DNA from: Azospirillum sp.
GTDB taxonomy: Bacteria > Pseudomonadota > Alphaproteobacteria > Azospirillales > Azospirillaceae
Direction of reading: 5' to 3'
Assembly: GCA_016124535.1 (NCBI GenBank)
Contig: WGNK01000053.1
Location: 39,748 to 103,747 of the forward strand
Length of the DNA stretch: 64,000 nucleotides
Positions 1 to 8,702 of the stretch are shown piece by piece. The notes beneath the pieces were generated by a model. It searched no databases. It saw nothing but the letters and a program-made list of their open reading frames with translations, and had not been told where the DNA came from. A program made the translations under genes and the position numbers. How positions within the stretch are numbered: position 1 is the stretch's first letter; each line of letters begins with the position of its first letter.

Positions 1-639
1 GGCGATGACGATGCCATTGCTGTTCTTGGCCGCCATCGCCATCGCCAGGTTGTTGAGGGTCAGCGGCTCCTTTTCCATGGTGATATTGCCCATGGGATCG
101 GCGGTGGTGCCGCGAATGAAGGCGACGGTGACCGGGGCGACCTTGTAGAACAGCCATTCCTCGCCGTCGATTTCGACGAAGCTGACAATGTCGAGGGTGG
201 TCTTCTTGTTGATCCGGCCGCCCTCGTAGCGGGGATCGACGAAGGTATGCAGCCCGATCTTGGAGAAGGTGCCGGGCTTGCGGCCGGCCTGATCGCGGAA
301 CAACTGGGCGATGATGCCCTGGGGCAGGTTGTAGCCGTAGATTTTCTCGTCGAGCGCCAGCTTGCACACCGACGGCATCCGGCTCCAGTTGCCGGCCACC
401 ACCTTGCGCAGCAGCCCCTCATGGCCGAGCCGGCTCAGGCCCTTGGTCTTGCTGTCACCCTGGCCCGCGGTGGCAATCAGGTTGAGGCCGCGCGGACTGC
501 CGGTTTCGAGAAAGCGCTTCTCCAGCGCTTTCAACAGCGCCTCGGGCACGCAAGACTGCACGAAGCCGACGCTGGTCAGGGTGTCGCGGTCGCGAACCAA
601 GGCTACCGCCTGGTCGGCAGTGACGATTTTGTCTTTCAT
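1..639 (-). CDS. Acetate/propionate-type CoA-transferase, N-terminal part (runs off the window)
   Basis: The first 213 codons are in the window; the 3' part lies beyond base 1. The protein resembles the alpha half of family I CoA-transferases of the YdiF/propionate CoA-transferase type, which move CoA between short-chain acids such as acetate, propionate and acetoacetate. Visible marks are the opening VTADQAVALVRD, the TAGQGD glycine turn, the GLLRKVVAGNW block and the YNLPQG and FVDPRYEGG segments. The catalytic glutamate of the family lies in the missing beta half, so activity cannot be judged. The ATG at 639 follows a GAGGA ribosome site about 8 bases upstream. It is divergent from purU. 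Confidence 0.8.
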   Translation of the reverse strand, partial: MKDKIVTADQAVALVRDRDTLTSVGFVQSCVPEALLKALEKRFLETGSPRGLNLIATAGQGDSKTKGLSRLGHEGLLRKVVAGNWSRMPSVCKLALDEKIYGYNLPQGIIAQLFRDQAGRKPGTFSKIGLHTFVDPRYEGGRINKKTTLDIVSFVEIDGEEWLFYKVAPVTVAFIRGTTADPMGNITMEKEPLTLNNLAMAMAAKNSNGIVIA

Positions 640-1105
640 GGGATCATTTCCTCTTTTTTGATTACCGATGCGCCAGTCGAAACGCCCACCGCCAGGGCCA
701 AGCGGCAGCAGCCCTGGTCGGGTCGGCGGGGCAGGGGACGGGGGGTGCGCCGGCATCGCCGCCGATGCCGGGGGAGCCGGTTACCGGGCCACCTGGAACC
801 GGCCCGGATCGTCGTCGGGACCCCTGAAACTAGCCCGACGACACCGCCCGCGCCGACCCGGCACGAACGAATTTTGATCACCCATTGGGAATTCTGCCGC
901 CAACCTGCCTCGATCGGCATCATACCCGAGCACAGCGGCGGAACAAGCGAATCCAGGCTTCTGAGGCGCGGCGCCTCAAGTCCTCCGGTGCTGCAACGCG
1001 GTATCGAAACGTTCGGCACGGGTGATTGCGCCGTGCGCGGAGAGGATCGACGTGCTAGAACGGAAGACCGAACTCTCCAGTCTTACCGAGCCCCCTAAGG
1101 CCGCC
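640..1105. other. Divergent intergenic region between the CoA-transferase and purU
   Basis: This 466-base spacer must hold the promoters of both flanking genes. I see no convincing gene in it. A 17-base near-perfect palindrome lies at 962-978. An in-frame GTG at 1052 with a GAGAGGA site could extend purU into this region. Confidence 0.5.
962..978. promoter_or_regulatory. Palindrome upstream of purU, possible operator
   Basis: The arms TGAGGCGC and GCGCCTCA are perfect complements around one central base, 145 bases before the purU ATG. Such compact symmetry suits a dimeric regulator, but no matching regulator is identified and GC-rich palindromes also arise by chance. Confidence 0.25.
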
Positions 1106-1969
1106 ATGTCCTCTCCCGGTCCACGCTTCATCTTGACCCTGTCCTGTCCCGACACCGTCGGTATCGTCTTCGCGGTCGCGGCGTTCCTTGCCCAGCGCGA
1201 CTGCAATATCATCGATAGTGCGCAGTATGGCGACCGCGACAGCGGCCTGTTCTTCATGCGCACCTCGTTCTCGGCGCCTGTCGGCGGGCCGGCCCAGGTT
1301 GAACTGGATGCTGAATTCTCTGAAATCGCCAGCCGGTTCCAGATGGCCTGGACCATTCACGATACGGCCAAACGCCAGCGTCTGCTGATCCTGACGTCGA
1401 AGTTTGGCCACTGTCTCAATGATCTGCTCTATCGCTACCGAACCGGCGGGCTCGACGTCGAGATTCCGGCGATCGTCTCCAACCATCGCGATTTCTACCA
1501 GCTCGCCGCCTGGCACAACGTGCCGTTCCACTATCTGGCCGTGACGCCCGAGACCAAGCTGCAGCAGGAAGCCAAGCTGTGGGAGATCGTCGAGGACGAA
1601 AAGATCGATCTGGTTGTCCTGGCCCGCTATATGCAGGTCTTGTCGCCCAACCTGTGCCGTCGGCTGGAGGGGCGGGCGATCAACATCCATCACTCGTTCC
1701 TGCCCAGTTTTCGAGGCGCCAAGCCCTACCACCAGGCATTCACCCGCGGCGTCAAGCTGATCGGCGCGACCGCTCATTACGTCAGCGCCGAACTCGACGA
1801 AGGGCCGATCATCGAACAGGAGGTCGAGCGGGTCGACCACACGGTGGGGCCGGAGGAACTGGTCGCGGTCGGGCGCGATATCGAGAATGTCGTGCTTGCC
1901 CGGGCGGTCAAATATCATACTGAGCACAGGGTCTTGCTAAACGGCGGCAAGACTGTGGTATTCCGTTAG
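1106..1969 (+). CDS. purU: Formyltetrahydrofolate deformylase
   Basis: The enzyme hydrolyses 10-formyl-tetrahydrofolate to formate and tetrahydrofolate in the cytoplasm, balancing one-carbon pools and feeding formate to purine synthesis. An ACT-like regulatory domain fills roughly residues 5-85 (ILTLSCPDTVGIV). A formyl-transferase fold follows, with the hydrolase triad visible as INIHHSFLPSF (Asn, His) and LDEGPIIEQ (Asp). The 287-residue length from the ATG at 1106 matches the family. A GTG at 1052, with a better Shine-Dalgarno (GAGAGGA), would add 18 residues and cannot be excluded. The gene stands alone, 74 bases ahead of an unknown gene on the same strand. Confidence 0.93.
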   Translation: MSSPGPRFILTLSCPDTVGIVFAVAAFLAQRDCNIIDSAQYGDRDSGLFFMRTSFSAPVGGPAQVELDAEFSEIASRFQMAWTIHDTAKRQRLLILTSKFGHCLNDLLYRYRTGGLDVEIPAIVSNHRDFYQLAAWHNVPFHYLAVTPETKLQQEAKLWEIVEDEKIDLVVLARYMQVLSPNLCRRLEGRAINIHHSFLPSFRGAKPYHQAFTRGVKLIGATAHYVSAELDEGPIIEQEVERVDHTVGPEELVAVGRDIENVVLARAVKYHTEHRVLLNGGKTVVFR

Positions 1970-2043
1970 CGCAGACGGCCATATTCAATGGACATGGGAT
2001 CGGCGGCGTTTGCGGCCGGCTTAGGGTCAGGAAGGGACGGCGA

Positions 2044-3111
2044 TTGGCCAAGGGCGGAAAACAAGCCGAAGGGTCCCCCGCGGAGTCGGCGGCCGAGATC
2101 GAGACGGACGACGACGAGGGCAGGGATGCCTTGCATATCCTGCCGCTGTCGATTCTGCCGCTGGAAACGCCGGGCTTGCGCCGTGCCCGCCTGATCAAGA
2201 ATGTGCGCCTGGAGACCGTGGTCGAACTGTTCAATGACAGTGCAACCGGCAGCGGACAGGTGACGCCGGAGAATATCCCGGCCTATTTCGAGGCCTATAA
2301 GGACGAAACCGGGCGCGACCTTCAGAAAATCCTGCGGGTCGCTCAGCTCAACAGCTTTGACGTTTTTTCGCTCCGGATCGAACTGCGCCGGCTCCACATC
2401 GAGGTCAACAACGTCTCCGAGTTGACGCTATCCAACAAGAAAAAGAGCGAGCTGACCACCTATATGCGGGAATTCACCCACCCGTTGATCCGGCAGGTCT
2501 ATGGAATTGAAAGCGTCGATGTCGATGATGTGAGCGACATCATCAAGCTGTTCGCCAACCCCAATCGCGACGAGGCCCTGCGGAACCTGCGTCTGATGGC
2601 CGACCGGCTGAAGGTTGGCTTGGCCGAAATTCCGCTGTTCCTAGAGGAATATGGCGACATCTTTCTGTCGCTGGCCTATTTCCGGCGCTGTATCGACGAA
2701 TTGGTTCCGGAAATCCAGCGCTTCAATGACTGGCTGCTGGAGTGCCGGCACAACAACGAGGTCGCCCGCGACAAAAAACTGGTCAAGACGATCGACGAGA
2801 TCAGTTCCGACCTCACCGAGATTACCGCTTCGATCACCGGCCGGTTCGAGAGCTTCGACCGCAAGTCCAAGGATTTCTGGACCGACATCAACGCCGACAC
2901 CTTCCGGCTGATCCGTAACTTGATCACTGCCCATCATGTCACCATTGGCGGCGTGCTGTGCGGGCTGGCGGTCAAGATGAATCTGTGGAAGCTGCGGTTT
3001 GCCCGCGGTCGCGGCGGACCCCAGCGCCGGATCGAGTTCATCAAATCGGAGATACTCCCCGGCCTGGGTCACATGAAGGCGCTGGAGCAGTCCGCACGCA
3101 CCGGCGAATGA
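2044..3111 (+). CDS. Conserved protein of unknown function, 355 residues
   Basis: I do not recognise a domain. The start is TTG at 2044, behind a GAAGGGA ribosome site. The first 30 residues are acidic and probably disordered; the rest looks helical and soluble, with many charged residues and no membrane segment or signal peptide. The segment at about residues 245-295 (ITGRFESFDRKSKDFW and following) reads like a coiled region. The C-terminus is rich in Arg and Gly (RFARGRGGPQRR). It lies downstream of purU and convergent with the chemoreceptor gene. It may be a lineage-specific housekeeping protein; the function is open. Confidence 0.7.
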   Translation: MAKGGKQAEGSPAESAAEIETDDDEGRDALHILPLSILPLETPGLRRARLIKNVRLETVVELFNDSATGSGQVTPENIPAYFEAYKDETGRDLQKILRVAQLNSFDVFSLRIELRRLHIEVNNVSELTLSNKKKSELTTYMREFTHPLIRQVYGIESVDVDDVSDIIKLFANPNRDEALRNLRLMADRLKVGLAEIPLFLEEYGDIFLSLAYFRRCIDELVPEIQRFNDWLLECRHNNEVARDKKLVKTIDEISSDLTEITASITGRFESFDRKSKDFWTDINADTFRLIRNLITAHHVTIGGVLCGLAVKMNLWKLRFARGRGGPQRRIEFIKSEILPGLGHMKALEQSARTGE

Positions 3112-3173
3112 CAGCGGTGCGCTGATTGCGCCGACGCGCTGCCCGTCACCGCGCCCGCAGGCCGATCGATCAC

Positions 3174-3190
3174 CGGGGCCGGCGGCCCCG
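3174..3190. other. Short GC hairpin between convergent genes
   Basis: CGGGGCC, three bases, then GGCCCCG form a 7-bp stem in the 93-base spacer where two genes converge. There is no following T-run, so it may support termination in both directions only weakly. Confidence 0.3.
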
Positions 3191-3204
3191 ATCATCACGC
3201 CCTC

Positions 3205-4893
3205 TCAGGCGCTGCGGATGCGCCTGATGAAGGTATCGACCTCGCGCCGGAGCTGCTCGGCCTGGGCGGCCAGGTCCTTGGCGGCGCCGAGCACATCGCC
3301 GGACAGCTGGCCGGCTTCCGCCGCGGCGCGGGTGACGCCGGTGATGCTGCTCGACACCTCCTGGGTGCCCGCCGAAGCCTGCTGGACATTGCGCGCGATC
3401 TCCTGGGTCGCCGCCCCCTGCTCCTCGACCGCGGAGGCGATCGTGGTGGTGATCTCGCTCATCCGCGCGATCGTGCCGGTGATGCTGCGGATTGCGTCAA
3501 CCGCGGTGGCGGTGACCGTCTGCATCTGGGCGACCTGGGCCTGGATGTCGTCGGTCGCCTTGGCGGTCTGGTTGGCCAGGTTCTTGACCTCGCTGGCGAC
3601 GACGGCGAAGCCCTTGCCGGCCTCTCCCGCCCGAGCCGCCTCGATCGTCGCGTTAAGCGCCAGGAGATTGGTCTGCGACGCGATGTTGTTGATCAGCCCG
3701 ACCACTTCGCCGATCTTCTGGGCGGCCTCCGACAGGCCGGCCACCGTGGTATTGGTGCGGTTGGCCTCATCCACCGCGACCGTCGCGATCCGGGAGGACT
3801 CGCCGACCTGGCGGCTGATCTCGTTGACCGAGCTGGCCAGTTCCTCGGCTGCCGCCGCGACCGTCTGGACGTTGGTGGTCGCCTGCTCCGAGGCCGCCGA
3901 GACCGCCATCGCCTGGCGGCTGGTCTGTTCGGCGGTCGCCGACAGACCCTGGGCATTGGACTGCAGCTTTTCCGCGGCCGACGAGACCGAGCCGACCACC
4001 CCCATGACGCTGCTCTCCAGCCCGTCGGCAAGCTCGTTCAGGGTGCGTTTGCGGTCGCTTTCGGCAGCCTTTTTCTGCCGCTCGGCTTCGGTTTCCAGGC
4101 GCCGCTTGTCGAGCCCGCTTTGCCGGAAGGTTTCGAGCGCTGCGGCAAGCTTGCCGATTTCGTCGCGGCGGCCGGCGCCGGGTACCGTCAGATCAAGGTC
4201 CCCACCGGCGACTGCCGTCATCGTGGCGGTGATGCCGGCGAGCGGCCGGGCGACCCCGACGATGACCACGAACAGCCCGATCCCAAGCCCCAACGTGATA
4301 CCGATCACGGCAGTAATCAACAGAGAATTGCGACCGGCATCGAAGGCAGCATTGGCGCCTTCCACCGCAGCCTCGGCCAATTTATTGTTACTTTGAATGA
4401 TTTTTTCCAAATGAACATTAATTCTTCCAGCAATCGTCGCGCCCTTAATGATAGCTTGCTCAGCTTCATCAAATTTTTTTGCATCAAATAGTTGGTTTGC
4501 TGTGGTTTCGATCTTTTGGTAGGCGGCGATTAACTCGTTCGCACTTTTCAATTCTTGTCGTGATTCTTCGAGAACAAGAAGCTTGCCGATTTCGCTGAGG
4601 CCGAGGTTCAGCTTCCGGTAGAAATTGGCGGCATCCCGACGGGAGGCGGCCAGCGCCTCCGCTGACAGTCCGGATTCCGCCAGCGATTCGACGCTCCGGA
4701 ACCAGGAAATCACATCGAGCTGCGCGCCTGTCGCAAGCCGCAGCTTGTCGGTCGTCGTCTCGGTATTTTCGACTTCCGCCTTGATGCTGGCCAGTGACGC
4801 CAGGCCGAATGTGACGAGCACCAGGGCCAGGACCGCCATCAGGATCACCGTGCCAAGCATTTTGGCCTTCAAGGTCAGCGCCATTTCGATCAT
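3205..4893 (-). CDS. Methyl-accepting chemotaxis protein
   Basis: This is a membrane chemoreceptor that passes ligand signals to CheA/CheW. Membrane segments lie near residues 12-34 and 190-213 and frame a helical periplasmic region of about 155 residues, close in size to a four-helix-bundle sensor. A HAMP domain follows (about 214-267), then the signalling coiled coil. The highly conserved hairpin tip is at about 395-440 (INNIASQTNLLALNATIEAA). No CheR-docking pentapeptide is present at the C-terminus (RRIRSA). No che genes are nearby, so it is an orphan receptor. The ligand is unknown. The start at 4893 has no clear ribosome site; a Met three codons later is an alternative. Confidence 0.92.
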   Translation of the reverse strand: MIEMALTLKAKMLGTVILMAVLALVLVTFGLASLASIKAEVENTETTTDKLRLATGAQLDVISWFRSVESLAESGLSAEALAASRRDAANFYRKLNLGLSEIGKLLVLEESRQELKSANELIAAYQKIETTANQLFDAKKFDEAEQAIIKGATIAGRINVHLEKIIQSNNKLAEAAVEGANAAFDAGRNSLLITAVIGITLGLGIGLFVVIVGVARPLAGITATMTAVAGGDLDLTVPGAGRRDEIGKLAAALETFRQSGLDKRRLETEAERQKKAAESDRKRTLNELADGLESSVMGVVGSVSSAAEKLQSNAQGLSATAEQTSRQAMAVSAASEQATTNVQTVAAAAEELASSVNEISRQVGESSRIATVAVDEANRTNTTVAGLSEAAQKIGEVVGLINNIASQTNLLALNATIEAARAGEAGKGFAVVASEVKNLANQTAKATDDIQAQVAQMQTVTATAVDAIRSITGTIARMSEITTTIASAVEEQGAATQEIARNVQQASAGTQEVSSSITGVTRAAAEAGQLSGDVLGAAKDLAAQAEQLRREVDTFIRRIRSA

Positions 4894-5039
4894 CCATCAA
4901 CGGTGGAACGGGAAAGAATGCGCGGGGACAATAGGCTTGGCGGGTAGGGCGATCAAGTGCCGGCGGCGGGGATTTCCGGTTGCGGCTGGGGTGCGGGAGG
5001 GGACTGGCGCGCCGCTGCGGAGCGGGCTATGAAGGGGCC

Positions 5040-6497
5040 ATGAGCGATCTTGCCCGCCACATCGACGCCCTTGCCGGCACCGCCGTGCTGTGCGTCGGCG
5101 ACGTCATGCTCGACCGGTTCGTTTACGGAACGGTCGACCGGATTTCCCCCGAAGCGCCGATCCCCGTGCTGCGGATCGAGCGCGAGACCACCATGCTCGG
5201 CGGTGCCGGCAACGTCGCCGCCAACCTGGCGGCGCTCGGTTGCGGCGCGCGCTTCGTCTCGGTGGTCGGCGATGATGAGGCCGGCGGCGCGGTGCTCCGC
5301 CTTCTGGTCGAGCGGTCGCTGGCCGACGACTGCCACATGGTGACCGAACGCGGTCGCCAGACCTCGGTCAAGAGCCGGTTTCTGGCGGCCAATCAGCAGC
5401 TCTTGCGGGCCGACAGCGAGACGGTCAGTGCGGTGATTCCGGCGTCGGTCGAGGCGGTTCTGGCGGCGGCGCGGCGCAATCTGTCGGACGTCGGCAGCGT
5501 GATTCTGTCGGACTACGGCAAGGGGGTGCTGTCGGACATCGTGGTGAGCGCGCTGATCGCGGCGGCGCACAGCGCCGGCCGGCCGGTGGTGGTCGATCCC
5601 AAGAGTAACGATTTCAACCGCTACCGTGGCGCTGCGGTGATCACGCCAAACCGCCGTGAATTGGCCTTGGCCTCGCGTCTGGCAACCGGCAGCGACGACG
5701 AGGTGGTCGCCGCGGCGCGGCGGGTGATCGAAACCTGCGGCATCGAGGCGGTGGTGGCGACCCGCAGCGAGCAGGGCATGTCGGTGGTGACCGCGTCCGG
5801 CGAGGTCTGCCATCTCGCCGCTGAGGCGCGCGAGGTGTTCGACGTCTCCGGCGCCGGCGACACCGTGGTGGCGACCCTGGCGGCGGCGCTGGGTGCCGGG
5901 GTGCCCTTGGTCGATGCCGCACGGATCGCCAATCTGGCCGGCGGCATCGTGGTCGGTAAAGTCGGCACCGCGGTGGTCCATCCGGCCGAACTGGTCGCCT
6001 CGCTCCATCAACAGGAGTGGCGCAGCAGCGAGGTCAAGGTTTCTCCCGTTGATGCCGCGGTCGAGACGGTTGAGCGCTGGCGCCGTCAGGGCCGCCGCAT
6101 TGGCTTCACCAACGGCTGTTTCGATCTGCTCCATCCGGGCCATGTCTCGCTGCTGGCCCAGGCAAGGGCCGCGTGCGACCGCCTGGTGGTCGGCCTGAAC
6201 AGCGACGAATCGGTGCGACGCCTGAAGGGCGAACGCCGCCCGGTGCAGTCCGAGGCGGCCCGCGCCGCGGTACTGGCGTCGCTGGCCTCGGTCGATCTGG
6301 TGACGATCTTTGCCGACGACACGCCGATTGCACTGATCCGCGCATTCCGGCCCGACGTGCTGGTCAAGGGGGCCGACTATCGCGCCGACCAGGTGGTCGG
6401 CGGCGATTTTGTCCGGAGCTACGGCGGCCGCGTCGCACTCGCCGACCTCAGCCCCGGTTTCAGCACCACCGCGACGATCTCGCGTCTGACCGGGTGA
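5040..6497 (+). CDS. hldE: Bifunctional heptose-7-phosphate kinase / heptose-1-phosphate adenylyltransferase
   Basis: The cytoplasmic enzyme supplies ADP-heptose for the lipopolysaccharide inner core: it phosphorylates heptose 7-phosphate and later adenylylates heptose 1-phosphate. The N-terminal half (about 1-320) is a PfkB-type kinase with GGAGNVAANLA and the catalytic DVSGAGDT motif. The C-terminal part (about 345-485) is a cytidylyltransferase-like domain with FTNGCFDLLHPGH. The 485-residue length fits full bifunctional HldE. The ATG at 5040 follows GAAGGGG; the upstream extension of the frame lacks family similarity. It is divergent from the chemoreceptor and is followed after 6 bases by a small membrane protein gene. 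Confidence 0.95.
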   Translation: MSDLARHIDALAGTAVLCVGDVMLDRFVYGTVDRISPEAPIPVLRIERETTMLGGAGNVAANLAALGCGARFVSVVGDDEAGGAVLRLLVERSLADDCHMVTERGRQTSVKSRFLAANQQLLRADSETVSAVIPASVEAVLAAARRNLSDVGSVILSDYGKGVLSDIVVSALIAAAHSAGRPVVVDPKSNDFNRYRGAAVITPNRRELALASRLATGSDDEVVAAARRVIETCGIEAVVATRSEQGMSVVTASGEVCHLAAEAREVFDVSGAGDTVVATLAAALGAGVPLVDAARIANLAGGIVVGKVGTAVVHPAELVASLHQQEWRSSEVKVSPVDAAVETVERWRRQGRRIGFTNGCFDLLHPGHVSLLAQARAACDRLVVGLNSDESVRRLKGERRPVQSEAARAAVLASLASVDLVTIFADDTPIALIRAFRPDVLVKGADYRADQVVGGDFVRSYGGRVALADLSPGFSTTATISRLTG

Positions 6498-6503
6498 GCC
6501 GCG

Positions 6504-7124
6504 GTGGACCGGCTCGGCGGCCATGCGCTCTATGCCGCGGCCTGGCTCAGTTTCGGCCTTGGCCACAGCCTGCTCGCCGCGGCCGAGGTCAAGCGGCCGC
6601 TGCTCCGCAGATTCGGTGCCGGCTATCGCCTGGCTTTCAACCTTTTTGCCGCCGGTCATCTGGCGCTGGTGTTCTGGATCGGCGGTGGCGTGCTGGGTGG
6701 GGCCAGCGCCTTCGTGCGGCCCGATTGGCTGATCCTTGGCCAGGACGGTCTGGCGGTGGCCGGGCTGGCGATCATGGTTGCCGCCCTGACCGGCTATGAT
6801 CTCGGCCGGTTTTCCGGCTTGGCCCAGCTGCGCGCGGCCAGGGCCGGGGCGGTGATCGCCGAGGACGAGCCGTTGCGCCGCGATGGGCTGCATCGCTGGG
6901 TCCGCCACCCGATTTATGCCGGCGCCCATCTCTTTCTGTGGGGCCGGGCGGTGGATCAGTTGAGCCTGGCGACCGCGCTGTGGGGCTCGCTTTATCTGCT
7001 GGTCGGCATGGCGTCGGAGGAGCGCGCCCTGATCCGCCGCTATGGCGAGGCCTATCGCGATTATCGCCGGCTGGTCCCGGCGCTGGTGCCGTGGCGCCGC
7101 CGAGCGCCGAAGTCGCGCCATTGA
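6504..7124 (+). CDS. Membrane protein of the isoprenylcysteine methyltransferase-like/NnrU-like type
   Basis: A 206-residue integral membrane protein with GTG start and about five hydrophobic segments. The C-terminal part carries the pattern of membrane phospholipid/isoprenylcysteine methyltransferase folds: RHPIYAG, then EE, then YGEAYRDYRRLVPALVP. In that superfamily these residues line the S-adenosylmethionine pocket. The substrate cannot be told from sequence. It begins 6 bases after hldE, so it is probably co-transcribed with it, which could hint at an envelope role, but that is inference. Confidence 0.7.
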   Translation: MDRLGGHALYAAAWLSFGLGHSLLAAAEVKRPLLRRFGAGYRLAFNLFAAGHLALVFWIGGGVLGGASAFVRPDWLILGQDGLAVAGLAIMVAALTGYDLGRFSGLAQLRAARAGAVIAEDEPLRRDGLHRWVRHPIYAGAHLFLWGRAVDQLSLATALWGSLYLLVGMASEERALIRRYGEAYRDYRRLVPALVPWRRRAPKSRH

Positions 7125-7214
7125 TTGCTCCGGCCGCGCCAAGCTGCTAGGGTCCGCGCCGCCTGTCCGGTGTGAAGTTGGCCCCAGGAAAAGTTGAAAG
7201 ACAAGGTTGCCGTC

Positions 7215-7781
7215 ATGAAGGTGAATGCGAACACGATGCGCCCCGGCCATGTCATGGAGCACAATGGCAAGCTGTGGGTGGTCGCCAAGACCCAGATCGT
7301 CCAGCCCGGCAAGGGTGGCGCTTTCATCCAGATCGAGATGAAGGACGTACGGTCGGGCACCAAAACGATCGAGCGCTTCCGCACCCAGGAATCGGTCGAA
7401 CGGGTCCGCCTCGACGAGCACGAGATGCAATTTCTGTTCGCCGAAGGCGACGTCTTCACCTTTATGGACGAGGAGAGCTTCGAGCAGGTGACGATCCCGC
7501 GCGAGGTGATCGGCGACCCGGCGGTATTCCTCCAGGACGGCATGAAGGTGACGGTGCAGAGTTACGAAGGGGCGCCGCTCGGGGTTGAGCTGCCACAGAC
7601 CGTGACGTTGACGGTGGTCGAAGCGGATCCGGTGGTGAAGGGGCAAACGGCGTCGTCGTCCTATAAGCCGGCGGTGATGGAAAATGGCGTACGCGTGCTG
7701 GTGCCGCCCCATATCGAATCCGGCATCCGCATCGTCGTCGATACCAGCGACGGCAGCTATCTGGAGCGGGCCAAGGACTGA
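7215..7781 (+). CDS. efp: Translation elongation factor P
   Basis: EF-P binds stalled ribosomes and speeds peptide-bond formation at polyproline stretches. From the ATG at 7215 the protein is 188 residues, the standard length, with the KOW-like N-terminal domain and two OB folds; an upstream in-frame TTG at 7194 would add seven unlikely residues. The loop that inserts into the peptidyl-transferase centre reads QPGKGGAF with Lys33 at the tip, the site modified by EpmA-type lysylation in other bacteria. Several nearby genes encode very proline-rich proteins (8703-9701, 45319-45885), which would be natural clients. Confidence 0.96.
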   Translation: MKVNANTMRPGHVMEHNGKLWVVAKTQIVQPGKGGAFIQIEMKDVRSGTKTIERFRTQESVERVRLDEHEMQFLFAEGDVFTFMDEESFEQVTIPREVIGDPAVFLQDGMKVTVQSYEGAPLGVELPQTVTLTVVEADPVVKGQTASSSYKPAVMENGVRVLVPPHIESGIRIVVDTSDGSYLERAKD

Positions 7782-7790
7782 GGCGCGGTC

Positions 7791-8633
7791 ATGGCACCGC
7801 GCAGCGCTCTGATCAATGTCATGGTCCGTGCCGCCGAAAAGGCGGGCCGGGCTCTGGTCCGCGATTTCGGCGAAGTCGAGCAGCTCCAGGTCTCGCGCAA
7901 GGGGCCGGCCGACTTCGTCTCTAACGCCGATCTCAAGTCGGAGCGGATGCTGCGGGCCGAACTGGCCAAGGCGCGGCCTGATTTCGGCTTCCTGATGGAG
8001 GAGAGCGGCGCCAGCGCCGGCACTTCGAAATCCTGCCGCTGGATCGTCGACCCGCTGGACGGCACCACCAATTTTCTCCACGGGCTACCCCATTGGGCGA
8101 TCTCGATCGGGGCGGAGCGCGACGGCGAGATCATCGCCGGCGTGGTCTACGCGCCGATCCAGGACGAGATGTATTGGGCCGAGAAGGGGCAGGGCGCCTT
8201 TCTCAATACCCAGCGCCTGAGGGTGTCGGAACGGCGCCGGCTCGACGACGCGGTGTTGGCCACCGGCATTCCGTTTCTCGGCCGCGGCGACCATCCGGCA
8301 TTTCTGGGCGAATTGGCGGCGGTGATGGCGGAGACCGCCGGGGTGCGCCGATTCGGCGCCGCCGCGCTCGACCTCGCCTATGTCGCGGCCGGCCGCTATG
8401 AGGGCTTTTGGGAGACCGGGCTGCAGCCCTGGGACGTCGCCGCCGGGATCATCCTGGTGACCGAGGCCGGCGGCTTCGTCAGCGAGATCGGCGGCGGTCG
8501 CAATCCCTTGGCCGGCATCAGCATCCTTGCGGCCAATGCCCATCTCCATCTGCCGATCGCGTCGCTGCTGCGTGGCGCCGCGGCCAAGCGCAAGGGGATT
8601 GCGCGACCCGTCGGTGCGGCACCGCCGGCGTGA
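7791..8633 (+). CDS. suhB: Inositol monophosphatase family protein (SuhB-like)
   Basis: A Mg-dependent phosphatase of the IMPase fold. Metal ligands are visible in EES (about residue 70) and in DPLDGTTNF (about 87-95), and the C-terminal motif appears as LQPWDVAAG. Substrates in bacteria include inositol-1-phosphate, and SuhB also assists rRNA transcription and maturation as a Nus-factor partner in E. coli. The 280 residues fit the family. It starts 9 bases after efp, so the two are probably one operon. Assignment to SuhB rather than another IMPase paralogue is by motif only. Confidence 0.88.
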   Translation: MAPRSALINVMVRAAEKAGRALVRDFGEVEQLQVSRKGPADFVSNADLKSERMLRAELAKARPDFGFLMEESGASAGTSKSCRWIVDPLDGTTNFLHGLPHWAISIGAERDGEIIAGVVYAPIQDEMYWAEKGQGAFLNTQRLRVSERRRLDDAVLATGIPFLGRGDHPAFLGELAAVMAETAGVRRFGAAALDLAYVAAGRYEGFWETGLQPWDVAAGIILVTEAGGFVSEIGGGRNPLAGISILAANAHLHLPIASLLRGAAAKRKGIARPVGAAPPA

Positions 8634-8702
8634 CCGGCAAATCCTTTCGATGAAACGGCTTTAGCCGGGTAAAGCGATTGTCCCGCTGCCTGCGCTTGGG
8701 CT

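Noticed and set aside
4953..8081. Very long open frame (1042 codons) on the minus strand
   Set aside because: It is the mirror of hldE, the membrane protein gene and efp. Its translation is rich in His, Arg, Gln and Asp with no domain, as expected of an antisense frame in high-GC DNA.
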